From positions 1 to 58,219 of the forward strand of contig UCCA01000036.1 of assembly GCA_900470805.1 (NCBI GenBank): DNA of 58,219 nucleotides. The letters run 5' to 3'. Positions 45,338 through 54,375 of the stretch are shown here, piece after piece. The notes beneath the pieces are model-generated. The model made no database searches. It saw only the letters and a program-made list of their open reading frames with translations, and was not told where the DNA came from. The DNA comes from Hyphomicrobiales bacterium. GTDB lineage: Bacteria; Pseudomonadota; Alphaproteobacteria; Rhizobiales; Rhizobiaceae. Both the position numbers and the translations under genes were made by a program. How positions within the stretch are numbered: position 1 is the first letter of the stretch; each line of letters starts with the position of its first letter.

Positions 45338-46173
45338 GCGATGGCGAGCCGCAGGAGAGAATTGAGGACATCGAGATCAGGCTGCTGCTTGAGGCGCTCT
45401 ATTCACGTTATCACTATGACTTTCGCAAGTATTCGCTTGCGTCGGTGAAGCGGCGGCTGAGGCAGGCCCGCGAGCAATTCGGCTTCAACAGCATTTCCGC
45501 TTTACAGGAAGCGGTTCTCCACGATGTCGAGATGCTACCTCGTCTTCTGGGCTATCTGACAGTTCAGGTGAGTGAGATGTTCCGGGACGCGACCTATTTC
45601 CGGGCGATACGAGAAAAGGTCGTTCCGCATCTGAGTACCTATCCATCCCTCAAGGTATGGGTCGCGGGTTGCAGCGGCGGAGAGGAACTGTACTCCCTTG
45701 TTATTCTCTTTAGAGAAGAAGGGCTGGAAAACAGAACAATTTTCTACGCGACGGATATAAATCAGAATGCACTGGCCATCGCGGAAGCCGGCGTCTACGA
45801 TCTCGAACGCGTACGACTGTTCACTGAAAACCACCGGCTCTCGGGTGGCAAGTCATCCTTATCCGAATATTACAGCGCAGCGTATGGACGTGCAGTCTTC
45901 GACAAGAGCCTCAGGGACAGGGTGGTCTTTTCCGATCACAGTCTCGTCACGGACGCGGTATTTGGCGAGATGAACTTGATCTCTTGCCGAAACGTCATGA
46001 TTTACTTTGAGAGACCACTGCAAGATCGCGCGATCGGCCTCTTTAGGGACTCACTCGCACGGAAGGGGTTCCTCGGCCTCGGTGCCAAGGAAAGCCTCAG
46101 GTTTTCAGCCCACGCGCGGGAATTCGACGATTTCGTCCGAGAAGAGAAAATCTACCAGCGGGTCGCACGATGA
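45334..46173 (+). CDS. CheR-like methyltransferase
   Basis: 279 residues from ATG 45334, which overlaps the kinase stop (ATGA). It has the CheR layout: helical N-terminal domain, then VWVAGCSGGEELYSLVILFR (SAM loop, about 107-126; GEEL replaces the usual GEEP), ATDINQNAL and NLISCRNVMIYFERPLQ. It lacks a C-terminal receptor-tethering part. The downstream cheB-like gene overlaps by ATGA. In such kinase clusters the methylated target need not be a chemoreceptor; here it is unknown. Confidence 0.9.
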   Translation: MSDGEPQERIEDIEIRLLLEALYSRYHYDFRKYSLASVKRRLRQAREQFGFNSISALQEAVLHDVEMLPRLLGYLTVQVSEMFRDATYFRAIREKVVPHLSTYPSLKVWVAGCSGGEELYSLVILFREEGLENRTIFYATDINQNALAIAEAGVYDLERVRLFTENHRLSGGKSSLSEYYSAAYGRAVFDKSLRDRVVFSDHSLVTDAVFGEMNLISCRNVMIYFERPLQDRAIGLFRDSLARKGFLGLGAKESLRFSAHAREFDDFVREEKIYQRVAR

Positions 46174-46730
46174 CCGCTGCGAGGGCTGTCGTCATCGGAG
46201 CGTCCGCAGGTGCGCTTGAAGCGCTATCCGTTATTCTTCCGGCTCTTCCCGAGGATTTCGCGCTGCCGGTCTTTATTGTTGTCCACATTCCACCGGATAA
46301 AAAAAGCGTGCTTGCCGAATTGTTTCGCGCGAAATGCGTCCTTCCTGTTCGCGAGGTCGAGGACAAGGAACCGATTCTGGGAGGAACGATCTACTTCGCA
46401 CCCCCGGACTATCATTTATTGGTTGAAGACGAGCTGACGCTATCGTTGTCGGTCGAAGAACAGGTGCTATTTTCGCGACCTTCGATCGATGTCCTCTTTG
46501 AAAGCGCTTCGGACGTATACGGCCCGGGCCTCGTTGGTCTTGTGCTGACAGGGGCGAACCACGATGGGGCTTCAGGCCTTCGATCGATCGTTTCGGCAGG
46601 CGGTGTAGCTGTCGTCCAGAGCCCTAAGGTCGCCTTTTCTACCGCGATGCCAGAGGCTGCGATATCGGCGTGTCCTACAGCGCATATTATGTCTTTGACC
46701 GAACTTACATCATTTTTGAAAAAGGTATAA
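46170..46730 (+). CDS. CheB-like methylesterase without receiver domain
   Basis: 186 residues equal to the catalytic half of CheB. The triad is visible: S12 (IGASAGALEAL), H39 (FIVVHIPPDKK) and D132 (TGANHDGASGL). The absence of the usual N-terminal receiver means activity is controlled in another way, perhaps by the kinases encoded on each side. Its start overlaps the cheR-like stop (ATGA), and the next gene begins three bases after it. Confidence 0.92.
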   Translation: MTAARAVVIGASAGALEALSVILPALPEDFALPVFIVVHIPPDKKSVLAELFRAKCVLPVREVEDKEPILGGTIYFAPPDYHLLVEDELTLSLSVEEQVLFSRPSIDVLFESASDVYGPGLVGLVLTGANHDGASGLRSIVSAGGVAVVQSPKVAFSTAMPEAAISACPTAHIMSLTELTSFLKKV

Positions 46731-46733
46731 ATC

Positions 46734-48302
46734 ATGGGTCCAGTTTCGTTTTTGTTGGTGGATGATCTCGAAGAAAACCTCTTGTCCCTTGAGGCATTGT
46801 TGCGCCGAGATGGTCTACGGCTTTTGAAAGCGCGAACCGGCGACGAGGCCCTTGAGCTTTTACTTCACAACGACGTCGCCCTCGCCCTGGTTGATGTTCA
46901 GATGCCGGGCCTGAACGGCTTTGAACTTGCCGAGCTCATGCGCGGAAACGAACGCACCAAGCGTATCCCCATTATATTCGTCACGGCTGGAACGACGGAC
47001 AGCAGGCGCAGGTTCCAGGGGTACGAAGCGGGAGCGGTGGACTTCATTCAAAAGCCGATCGAAGGCGATGTCTTGCGGAGCAAGGCGGAGGTCTTTTTCG
47101 AGCTCTACCGGCAGCGGCAACAGATTGCCCAACAGCGAGACGCATTGGAGCTTCAGGCTGACGCACTTAAACTAGCCGATCGCCGCAAGGATGAGTTTTT
47201 GGCGACGCTTGCCCATGAGCTTCGCAATCCGCTTGCTCCCCTGAGGCAAGGCCTTGATGTGCTCCGGAAAAACCCCGAACATCCGGAAGGAAAGCAGATC
47301 AGGGACAGGATGGATAGGCAGCTTGGCCACCTCGTTCATCTGATAGACGATCTTCTCGATGTCTCCCGCGTCAGCCAAGGAAAAATAGACCTCAGGAAAG
47401 AAACAATCAGGCTTCGTGATGTCATCGACCAGGCAGTCGAAGCCAGTCGGCTGCATATCGAGGGAGGCAATCATAGGCTCGCCGTAGAACTGCCGACCGA
47501 GGATGTTTGGCTCGACGCGGATCAGACGAGGCTATCCCAGGTCATTGCTAACCTGCTTAACAACGCCGCTAAATACACGCCGGACGGCGGGTCGATTGTT
47601 TTGTCGTGCCGCTTCCAGGAACAGTCCGTCGAAATCGTCGTCACAGACAATGGGATTGGCATACCGTCGGAGATGCAAACCGACATATTCGGTCTATTTG
47701 CACAAGTCGGCAGCCATACGGGCAGATCGCAGGGCGGGCTGGGGATTGGACTAGCTCTGGTCAAGCAGCTTGTCGAACTTCATGGCGGCACGGTTCGAGC
47801 CGAGAGCGCTGGGATTGGGCAGGGCAGTTCATTTCATGTCGGGCTCGCCGCTTCAAAGGGGGTTGCAGCGCCTGAGGAGGTCGACAACTCGCCGAGCGAT
47901 GTCAGCTTGAGCGGACCCCTTAGAGTACTGGTTGTCGATGACAACATCGACGTTGCGGACGTTACGGGCTGGATGCTCGAGGAAATCGGGCACGACTATA
48001 TGACGATCAACGACGGGAGGGATGCCCTGCGAGAGGCGATCTCTTTCCGACCCGACGCTATACTCTTGGATATCGGACTTCCGGAAATCGATGGGTATGA
48101 GGTTTGCCGCCTGCTGAGGAACGACGAACGGTTCAAGAATACCATCATCATCGCGCAGACTGGGTGGGGGCAGGAAAAGGACAGGCAAAAAGCTCTCGAT
48201 AGTGGGTTTGACAAGCACCTTACCAAACCCGTTTCTCTGGAAACGCTCGCTGCCACACTTGAAGACGCCTTCAGAACCAAACGCCAAACCGCTTCCTCTT
48301 AG
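46734..48302 (+). CDS. Receiver-histidine kinase-receiver hybrid protein
   Basis: 522 residues: N-terminal receiver (D54 in ALVDVQMPGLN), a short coiled coil, HisKA with H161 (LATLAHELRNPLAPL), ATPase domain (about 265-385: DADQTRLSQVIANLLNNAAK, DNGIGI, GLGIGLALVKQLVELHGG) and C-terminal receiver (about 398-515, D446 in ILLDIGLPEIDG). No membrane segment. It ends the kinase-cheR-cheB operon and probably relays phosphate between the large kinase and other receivers. Confidence 0.94.
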   Translation: MGPVSFLLVDDLEENLLSLEALLRRDGLRLLKARTGDEALELLLHNDVALALVDVQMPGLNGFELAELMRGNERTKRIPIIFVTAGTTDSRRRFQGYEAGAVDFIQKPIEGDVLRSKAEVFFELYRQRQQIAQQRDALELQADALKLADRRKDEFLATLAHELRNPLAPLRQGLDVLRKNPEHPEGKQIRDRMDRQLGHLVHLIDDLLDVSRVSQGKIDLRKETIRLRDVIDQAVEASRLHIEGGNHRLAVELPTEDVWLDADQTRLSQVIANLLNNAAKYTPDGGSIVLSCRFQEQSVEIVVTDNGIGIPSEMQTDIFGLFAQVGSHTGRSQGGLGIGLALVKQLVELHGGTVRAESAGIGQGSSFHVGLAASKGVAAPEEVDNSPSDVSLSGPLRVLVVDDNIDVADVTGWMLEEIGHDYMTINDGRDALREAISFRPDAILLDIGLPEIDGYEVCRLLRNDERFKNTIIIAQTGWGQEKDRQKALDSGFDKHLTKPVSLETLAATLEDAFRTKRQTASS

Positions 48303-48515
48303 CCGGTCCTATCACCGACGAGATCAAACATCCTTCGAGGTAAAAGGACCCCGCATCGGTGAATGCCGACGCAAGACACGGCCACGGCCTCGTGGTTTGC
48401 CCAATGTTCGAACTGGCCATTAGCACCGTCAGCTCTGACGCATAGCCTTACATTGCCATCTGAACGAATAGCGCGCGATGGCGTTTCTTATGTGGAACCA
48501 AGAAAGGATATCCAG

Positions 48516-49037
48516 ATGAGAAACGCAATTCTGATGACCGCAGTAGCTGCGCTCGCCTTCGTGCCGCAGGTAAACGCGGCATCCATGCACAAACAGGCCA
48601 AGCACCCCGCTCAGCATATTGCCGCGACCGAGCCCAGAGAGCGCTTGGGAACGCTTTCCTGCGAAGTTGCAGGCGGAATGGGAATGATTATCGGATCGAG
48701 CAAAGCTGTGACGTGCAGCTTCAAACAGCGCACCGGCAAGATTGAGCGCTACACAGGGACAATCGGAAAACTGGGCGTCGATGTCGGCATCACCGGGAAA
48801 TCCTACCTGAGCTGGATCGTCGTGAATACAGCCCCGACGCGCGTGGGCGATGGAGCGCTGGCTGGTACTTATGTCGGCGCATCCGCCGCAGCATCGGTGG
48901 GCGTGGGTCTGGGTGCCAATGCGCTCGTGGGCGGAAACGCCAAGAACTACGCGCTCCAGCCCTTGAGCGGCGAGGCGAGCACCGGTCTGAATGTGGCCGC
49001 AGGCGTATCGCGTTTGAAGCTTACAGCGACCCGATGA
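48516..49037 (+). CDS. DUF992 domain exported protein
   Basis: 173 residues from ATG 48516 (AAAGGA eight bases upstream). A signal peptide of about 21 residues (MRNAILMTAVAALAFVPQVN) is followed by RERLGTLSCEVAGGMGMIIG and CSFKQRTGKIERYTGTIGKL, then a glycine-rich barrel-like end (VGASAAASVGVGLGANALVG), the DUF992 layout. Family of unknown role in the rhizobial envelope. Confidence 0.88.
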   Translation: MRNAILMTAVAALAFVPQVNAASMHKQAKHPAQHIAATEPRERLGTLSCEVAGGMGMIIGSSKAVTCSFKQRTGKIERYTGTIGKLGVDVGITGKSYLSWIVVNTAPTRVGDGALAGTYVGASAAASVGVGLGANALVGGNAKNYALQPLSGEASTGLNVAAGVSRLKLTATR

Positions 49038-49044
49038 ATCATCG

Positions 49045-49076
49045 GCGTAGGTGGAGACGAGGCTTTCCACCTACGC
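49045..49076 (+). terminator. Hairpin after the DUF992 gene
   Basis: GCGTAGGTGGA (49045-49055) pairs perfectly with TCCACCTACGC (49066-49076) across a 10-base loop, eight bases after the stop codon. There is no T run, so it may stabilise the transcript end rather than be a classical intrinsic terminator. Confidence 0.5.
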
Positions 49077-49202
49077 GCGGTTCAGACCCGGGAAACGCGA
49101 AATCAGTAACATTCGTATCGCCATGGGGCACTTATTTTAAGACCACGAGCCGTCGGTTTAGTTGGATATGAGCCGGATCATGGAAAAAAGAAAAACTAAA
49201 AG

Positions 49203-49231
49203 TTGACCATCCTCTAATATTCATCTATCAG
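49203..49231 (+). promoter_or_regulatory. Possible housekeeping promoter of the cold-shock gene
   Basis: TTGACC at 49203-49208, 17-base spacer, TATCAG at 49226-49231, resembling a vegetative promoter. It would make a 5' leader of about 140 nt, as is usual for cold-shock mRNAs. Confidence 0.4.
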
Positions 49232-49379
49232 TGGTTTATCGATCTTTTGCTTGCCGAGCTTTGTCTACCGCGCGATTGGCACCGCGCTCTATTCGAACTT
49301 CCTTTCAAAAATAGTCGTAACACGATCCGCGGAGCGTCGCTTCGGCGGAACCTCACTCTATGCTTTGAAAGGGTTCATC

Positions 49380-49589
49380 ATGAACACTGGCACCGTAAAA
49401 TGGTTCAATTCCACCAAGGGCTTCGGCTTCATCCAGCCTGACAGCGGCGGTGACGATGCTTTCGTCCACATTTCGGCCGTCGAGCGCGCTGGAATGCGCG
49501 AAATCGTTGAAGGCCAGAAGATTGGTTACGACCTGGAGCGCGACAACAAGTCGGGCAAGATGTCGGCCTGCAATCTTCAGGCCGCCTAG
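49380..49589 (+). CDS. Cold-shock protein (CspA family)
   Basis: 69 residues with the single cold-shock domain: GTVKWFNSTKGFGFIQPDSG (RNP1 KGFGFI) and DDAFVHISAVERAG (RNP2 FVHIS). It binds single-stranded RNA/DNA as a chaperone. The ATG at 49380 is set by the domain start; the frame is open upstream only by chance. A strong terminator follows at 49656. Confidence 0.96.
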   Translation: MNTGTVKWFNSTKGFGFIQPDSGGDDAFVHISAVERAGMREIVEGQKIGYDLERDNKSGKMSACNLQAA

Positions 49590-49655
49590 CACTTAAAGGC
49601 TTGGCTTTCCCTTTGACCACGGATGTACTGGCACTGGATAAGCGAACTCTTATTG

Positions 49656-49686
49656 AAGGCCGGACGACAGTCCGGCCTTTTTTTAT
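49656..49686 (+). terminator. Intrinsic terminator after the cold-shock gene
   Basis: AAGGCCGGAC (49656-49665), loop GACA, GTCCGGCCTT (49670-49679), followed by a run of seven T (49678-49684). Textbook rho-independent structure. Confidence 0.9.
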
Positions 49687-49710
49687 TTCCAACAACAAGA
49701 TGGAATGCCC

Positions 49711-49932
49711 ATGAGCCACAGTAAAAGCCGGGAGCGGGCCGAGACAGCCTTCAACGATGTGCAGTCACAGTTCTTCGCGCGCAACAATGCAGCCCAAGAG
49801 ATCGATCACGTCACCCAAGCCCGAGACGCAAAAACCCTGCGACTTCGTGAGGCACGGCTAGCGCACGAGAAGCAGCTACTGACCAATATGCGGCTGGCCC
49901 AGGAGGCAAGTAACCATGGCAACCGCCTCTGA
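49711..49932 (+). CDS. Small charged helical protein (ARDxKTxRL family)
   Basis: 73 residues from ATG 49711 (an ATG two codons earlier is possible). Entirely helical and charged, with QARDAKTLRLREARLAHEKQ (about 37-56), the motif shared with the genes at 56130-56309 and the frameshifted 22885-23062. The end overlaps the start of the PAS-HWE kinase reading frame (49916), so the two are coupled. Function unknown. Confidence 0.68.
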   Translation: MSHSKSRERAETAFNDVQSQFFARNNAAQEIDHVTQARDAKTLRLREARLAHEKQLLTNMRLAQEASNHGNRL

Positions 49933-50913
49933 ATACTCCAATTGGTCGCATATCGATCTCGAGCGAGCGATAGAAGCCGCGGGGGTGGCACTATGGTCGT
50001 GGAACGGCGATACCGACGACCTGGTCATGGATGGGCAGGGTTACGCGCTGTGGAACATTGATCAAAGGGAATCTCTTACCTTTGAGCGCCTCTCCAGAAA
50101 CATTCACCCCGCTGACAAGGACCGAGTTCGAGCCGCGTTCACAGCAACCAGGGCCCTCGTCGGCCGTTACGAAATCGATTTCAGGATTATCGTCGGAGGC
50201 GACGTCCGATGGATATCCGCCCGCGGGCAGGGCGACGACGCTGGCATCCACAACGTAAGGTCATGGGTATCTTCCTCGATGTCACCGGACGAAAACAGGC
50301 CGAGGAGAGCCATGAGCTTCTCGCAGGCGAAATGAGCCATCGGGTGAAGAACCTACTGGCCATTGCATCGGGCTTGACCACGATCACGTCGCGCTCTTCG
50401 GCGTCCGTTCAAGATATGACCAAGCAACTGACCAACCGACTGACCGCTCTTGGTCGCGCCCACGATCTCGTCCGGCCGCTGCCGAGCGGGCAGGGTGCAG
50501 CGGCGCTGCTCGGCGACATATTCACGGTTCTTCTTGCGCCCTATGACGATGACGGCGCGTTCGCTGGCCGGATCAGGGTTGCGGTGCCGCGCCTCGGCGT
50601 CGGTGAAAACGCGGCGACGGGTCTTGCACTGGTGATACATGAATTGGCAACCAACTCCCTGAAGCACGGAGCGCTATCGGCTCCGGAAGGGAGGCTCGAC
50701 ATATCGGGCATGACTTCGGGTGACGACATCGAAATCCGATGGACGGAAAGGGGAGGGCCGGTCGTCACGAGCCCCAATGGCTCTGGCGGCCATGGAAGTA
50801 GCTTTCTTCAGAGGACGCTGGCAGGACAGCTGGGCGGTTTTCTTGATCGCGACTGGTCACCTGAAGGACTGTTGGTAACGATGCGGATTAGCGTAGAACG
50901 TCTTACTGCCTGA
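49916..50913 (+). pseudogene. PAS-HWE histidine kinase, frameshifted
   Basis: The first frame (49916-50335) encodes a PAS domain: HIDLERAIEAAGVALWSWNG and VRWISARGQGDDAG. The second frame carries on from about 50255 (KVMGIFLDVTGRKQAEES) with the HWE-kinase region: H in EMSHRVKNLLAIASGL, then GLALVIHELATNSLKHGALS and the HWE-type WTERGGP. A single shift near 50253-50262, in the last PAS strand, would restore a kinase of about 332 residues. It could be a true mutation or a sequencing error. Two separate proteins are unlikely because the second frame lacks a start with a ribosome binding site. Confidence 0.72.
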
Positions 50914-51007
50914 GGCTAAAGTAAGCCTATTTTGACAATATGCAGCCAGCCCAGCAACCATGTCGGAGGTGCCGCGTTGACTGTGACCTCCATATCGCAG
51001 GTGCTCA

Positions 51008-52063
51008 TTGTCACAGACGTCCGAACCCATATTCCAAGGCGACCTTCCGTCGGCAGCCTCTCCAACAGGTTTCGTCAAGCGCAAGGAATTAAGCGCAGTC
51101 GCGTTCGAACGAACGAGGATGCCTATGGTTGTGACCGACGCCCGGCAACCAGATCACCCTATAATTTTGGCAAACCAGGCCTTTCTGCAACTCACTGGGT
51201 ACGCCGCCGACGAGGTGATAGGACGGAACTGCCGGTTCCTGCAGGGCGTTGGCACATCGGCGAGCGTGGTCGCGCAAATCAGGCATGCGCTTGATGAGGT
51301 GCGCGAGATCACCGTGGAGATCTTGAACTACCGCAAGGACGGCTCCGCGTTTTGGAACCAACTTCACTTCAGTCCGATTTTCGATGACCTCGGCACGCTG
51401 TCATATTACTTCGCGTCGCAGATCGACGTCACGGATTTTCGCAGGGTTCAGAGTTTGGAAGCCAGCGAACACAGGCTTTTGATGGAGGTCGATCATCGAG
51501 CCAAGAACGTCCTTGCCATCGTGGACAGCATTGTTCGTCTGAGCCGGGCGGACAACTCGGCGCAGTATGCATCATCCGTGCAGCAACGGGTCCAGGCCCT
51601 GTCTGTCGCGCACCTGCAGCTCGCAGAGACAGGGTGGAGAGATGTTTCGCTGCGCGATGTCATTGTCAGGCAGGTCGACCGCTACAAGACCAAAAATGTC
51701 GTTATTTCAGGACCCGAAATTCGTGTGCCAGCGGAAGGCGTCCAGCCTCTGGCGCTTCTGTTCCACGAATTGGCTTCGAACGCCGCAGAGCATGGAGCGC
51801 TCTTCAAGCCAGACGGTCTGTTGTCAGTCTCTTGGGCGAGAACTGACGACCAGGTCGGCTTCCGTCTCTCGTGGAGTGAACGCGTTTTGTTGTCGAAGAC
51901 AAGAGGAAAACCGGGGTTTGGGACAATCATGGCCGATGCAATCGTCGAAAAGCAGCTGTTAGGAACGCTAGATCGCCGATGGGATGAGCAAGGGCTGGAC
52001 ATAATCATCGAAATCCCCGCTTTCAATTCCCCAACCTCGTCCATCGACAGGAGCAAGCTATGA
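51008..52063 (+). CDS. LOV-domain HWE histidine kinase (blue-light sensor)
   Basis: 351 residues from TTG 51008. A LOV domain (about 28-143) has the flavin signature GRNCRFLQG with the adduct-forming cysteine C75, NYRKDGSAFWNQL, and the glutamine of YYFASQIDVT. A HWE/HisKA_2 kinase follows, H163 in EVDHRAKNVLAIVDSI, LLFHELASNAAEHGAL and a diverged WSER segment. Related rhizobial and Brucella LOV-HWE kinases respond to blue light and feed general stress and attachment control. It is coupled to the small gene at 52060 by ATGA. The start is uncertain; the next ATG (51119) would cut the LOV cap. Confidence 0.92.
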   Translation: MSQTSEPIFQGDLPSAASPTGFVKRKELSAVAFERTRMPMVVTDARQPDHPIILANQAFLQLTGYAADEVIGRNCRFLQGVGTSASVVAQIRHALDEVREITVEILNYRKDGSAFWNQLHFSPIFDDLGTLSYYFASQIDVTDFRRVQSLEASEHRLLMEVDHRAKNVLAIVDSIVRLSRADNSAQYASSVQQRVQALSVAHLQLAETGWRDVSLRDVIVRQVDRYKTKNVVISGPEIRVPAEGVQPLALLFHELASNAAEHGALFKPDGLLSVSWARTDDQVGFRLSWSERVLLSKTRGKPGFGTIMADAIVEKQLLGTLDRRWDEQGLDIIIEIPAFNSPTSSIDRSKL

Positions 52064-52344
52064 GTAAAACCCCGCTGGGTGATCTCGGATTCCAGGAAAG
52101 GCAGGCTTTGCTGGTGGGTTTGGCCGTTACGCTGTCCAGAAATGCGTCCTGGGCCGCGGATGAGGGCGACGAGGCTCTGGAGATGGTCATGCGATCAGTT
52201 GGAAATGCGCTGATGACGACGGCCGGTGATATTTCAAGGACAGACCTCGGCCTGGCTGAAGACATCGCCCGCCGCGCCATGATGCTGATCATGTCCTTTC
52301 ACTGCCGCTATCCTGATTATCCTGTCGGGCCAACATTGCATTGA
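52060..52344 (+). CDS. Small protein coupled to the LOV kinase
   Basis: 94 residues, helical: LGFQERQALLVGLAVTLSRN, then DEALEMVMRSVGNALMTTAG and IARRAMMLIMSFHCRYPDYP. Its ATG overlaps the kinase stop (52060-52063), so the two should be made together. No family recognised. It may be a partner or regulator of the kinase; that is inference from coupling only. Confidence 0.75.
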   Translation: MSKTPLGDLGFQERQALLVGLAVTLSRNASWAADEGDEALEMVMRSVGNALMTTAGDISRTDLGLAEDIARRAMMLIMSFHCRYPDYPVGPTLH

Positions 52345-52416
52345 AGTACTCGCTTCTCTCTGAAGCGCCGAACTCCGGAATTGGTCCGGCAATAGAAGAC
52401 TTGGGGTAGGTGACCG

Positions 52417-52650
52417 TTGTCGAGACAAAAGTCGGATCACGCGTCAAGTTTGTCTGCCGCTATTGCTGAGTGGTACCGGTTCTATGGCGTCGTCCCGGAT
52501 GCCTCTGCGTCCAATGTCTTGTGCGACGCGGCGATGGCGTTGAGTGCAGAGGGTTATGCAGGCGAGGAAATTGCCGCAATCCTCATCAGTGTATATGTCG
52601 GTATTCTTTCCACCCGTGTTAATGCACCGACCTCCCAATCCCTCCACTAG
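52417..52650 (+). CDS. Small hypothetical protein
   Basis: 77 residues from TTG 52417 (GGTAGG lies 8-12 bases upstream). Helical, with SLSAAIAEWYRFYGVVPDAS and EEIAAILISVYVGILSTRVN. Similar 70-80 residue proteins are, to my recollection, common on rhizobial replicons; function unknown. Confidence 0.62.
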   Translation: MSRQKSDHASSLSAAIAEWYRFYGVVPDASASNVLCDAAMALSAEGYAGEEIAAILISVYVGILSTRVNAPTSQSLH

Positions 52651-52696
52651 CAGTTGAATGACCGCGAAGACAAAGTGGTGAACACGGAGACATAAA

Positions 52697-53665
52697 TTAA
52701 AGACCGATTGCGGGTGCGGTTATCCTACCGTCACGTATCGCTGCGCGCAGGGACTCCCGGATCGCGTCCAGGCTCGAGTAGCGAGGTCTATAACCCAGAC
52801 GATGCCTGCTCTTCTCTATCGAGTGTGACGAACTGCGGACAATATGCCCTCGTGCGCTGTCTGCCCATTCGCCGAGATCAAGCACCCAATCCTCGAACGG
52901 TAGAAAATCAATATGAGGCGTTCTGCCAAACCAGCGGTAAACGCTTTCCGCATAACCCCGAAGGTTCACGGCTTGCTCTGACACAGTGTTGAAGACTTCC
53001 CCAATAGAGGCCGCCCTGTTCCCGATTGCGCAAACGATCCATCGCGCCACGTCGTCAGCGTGGACGTGGTGTAGCGTCTCGAGTCCCAGGTTGGGGAGAA
53101 TGAGTTTGTCACCGCGCGCGATCAGCGAGAAGGTTTCAGGATTATTGGTTCCGATGGGGCTGATGGGGTTCCACCCTTCGCCGACGATATGCCCGGGCCG
53201 GAAACAGGTTGCTGGGAAGCCGTTGACGATCGCTTCCCGCAGAAGCCACGCTTCACTTTCCGCTTTGCCTCGCCCGTAGGCGTCTATCGGATTTGGCGGG
53301 TCGGTTTCGGTCGACGGAATTCCCACCAGTTGTCCGTAGACCCAGATGGAACTGCAAAACAGATAGTGTCCCACTTTTCCGCGAAGTGCTTTCACAATCT
53401 GCTGGGTACTGGCCAGTTCGAAGGCGATCATGTCCACGACCACGTCAGGCTTGAGGTCCGCTATCTTCGCTCCGAACTGGCCAGCCTTTTCCTCGGCGGT
53501 TCGGTCCAACACCACTGTCGCAATACGGTCCCAGGCATGATGGCTCTTGTAAGGCTGTGCGGTGCCACGACTGACGTTGACGACCTCGTGGCCCAATTCC
53601 ACAAGGAGAGGAAGCAGATAGCTTCCGACATGTCCGCTCCCGCCGATAACAATGATCCTCGACAT
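52697..53665 (-). CDS. NAD-dependent epimerase/dehydratase family protein
   Basis: 322 residues, extended SDR type. It has the Rossmann start IIVIGGSGHVGSYLLPLLVE, an SSIWVYGQLVG segment, and YGRGK in place of the usual YxxxK (still Tyr-x3-Lys). FRPGHIVGEGWNP and HHVHADDVARWIV fit the sugar-nucleotide epimerase fold. The substrate is unknown; no polysaccharide genes lie nearby. Ends about 50 bp from the plus-strand gene at 52417. Confidence 0.88.
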   Translation of the reverse strand: MSRIIVIGGSGHVGSYLLPLLVELGHEVVNVSRGTAQPYKSHHAWDRIATVVLDRTAEEKAGQFGAKIADLKPDVVVDMIAFELASTQQIVKALRGKVGHYLFCSSIWVYGQLVGIPSTETDPPNPIDAYGRGKAESEAWLLREAIVNGFPATCFRPGHIVGEGWNPISPIGTNNPETFSLIARGDKLILPNLGLETLHHVHADDVARWIVCAIGNRAASIGEVFNTVSEQAVNLRGYAESVYRWFGRTPHIDFLPFEDWVLDLGEWADSARGHIVRSSSHSIEKSRHRLGYRPRYSSLDAIRESLRAAIRDGRITAPAIGL

Positions 53666-53818
53666 TTGGCTAAACTCGCTTTTATCTGAAAGTTACGTTC
53701 TGAGATCCGTAGTCAACAACCACTCAGCTTGCATTCTCAGTCATACCGGCCGATCAGACTTAGTCACCTAGACGTAACGTCGACACTTCCGACCGCAAGG
53801 TCTCAAAGACGTATAAAG

Positions 53819-53968
53819 TTACGGCTCCGTCGCCTGCTGCGAGCTTTTGGGGAGAGTCGCATCATTGGTCTGGAAAAAGCTAAGACAACCAACGACCGCA
53901 ATTGCGAAGATGACGACGGCGATCACATACCGCATTGAACGCCGCCAAGCTTTTCCGTTAATGGCCAT
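53819..53968 (-). CDS. Small single-pass membrane protein
   Basis: 49 residues from ATG 53968: basic start MAINGKAWRRSMR, one membrane helix (YVIAVVIFAIAVVGCLSFFQ) and a polar tail. GGGA lies about nine bases upstream. The longer in-frame start at 54010 is possible. No family recognised. It overlaps (TGATG) a 44-codon frame upstream (53968-54102) that may be another small gene. Confidence 0.5.
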   Translation of the reverse strand: MAINGKAWRRSMRYVIAVVIFAIAVVGCLSFFQTNDATLPKSSQQATEP

Positions 53969-54375
53969 CAGGCAGTCCCGTCGAGTTTTCCCGTCGCTGT
54001 CGGAAGCCATGCCGGCTTCGGCGACTTGGATTCAAGGATAGTGTTGACTTTTTCGCGCGGCAATTCCGGGTAGACGCTTCGTGCGCGGCCCAAGGACGTC
54101 ATTTCTGAAAGTTGAGTAGTATTACATTTAACGAGCACGGATCGCAGCCTGCTAAAAACGCCCTTGTTCCACATAACCTGCTAGCTCTTCTCGCTGCCAC
54201 GCTTGCCCGGAATTCGACGTATGGCATCACCGCGCATCGCTGTCGTCTTCATGACGGCTTTTGGGGGTATTTTCCGAAAGCAACTGCAAGCCCTTCGACC
54301 AATTCCTTCTGATCCGTCATTCCCCGCTTTTTGCGCAAAGTGATGGCGTCTACGTGTTGAGCCTCAGCTACAAAA

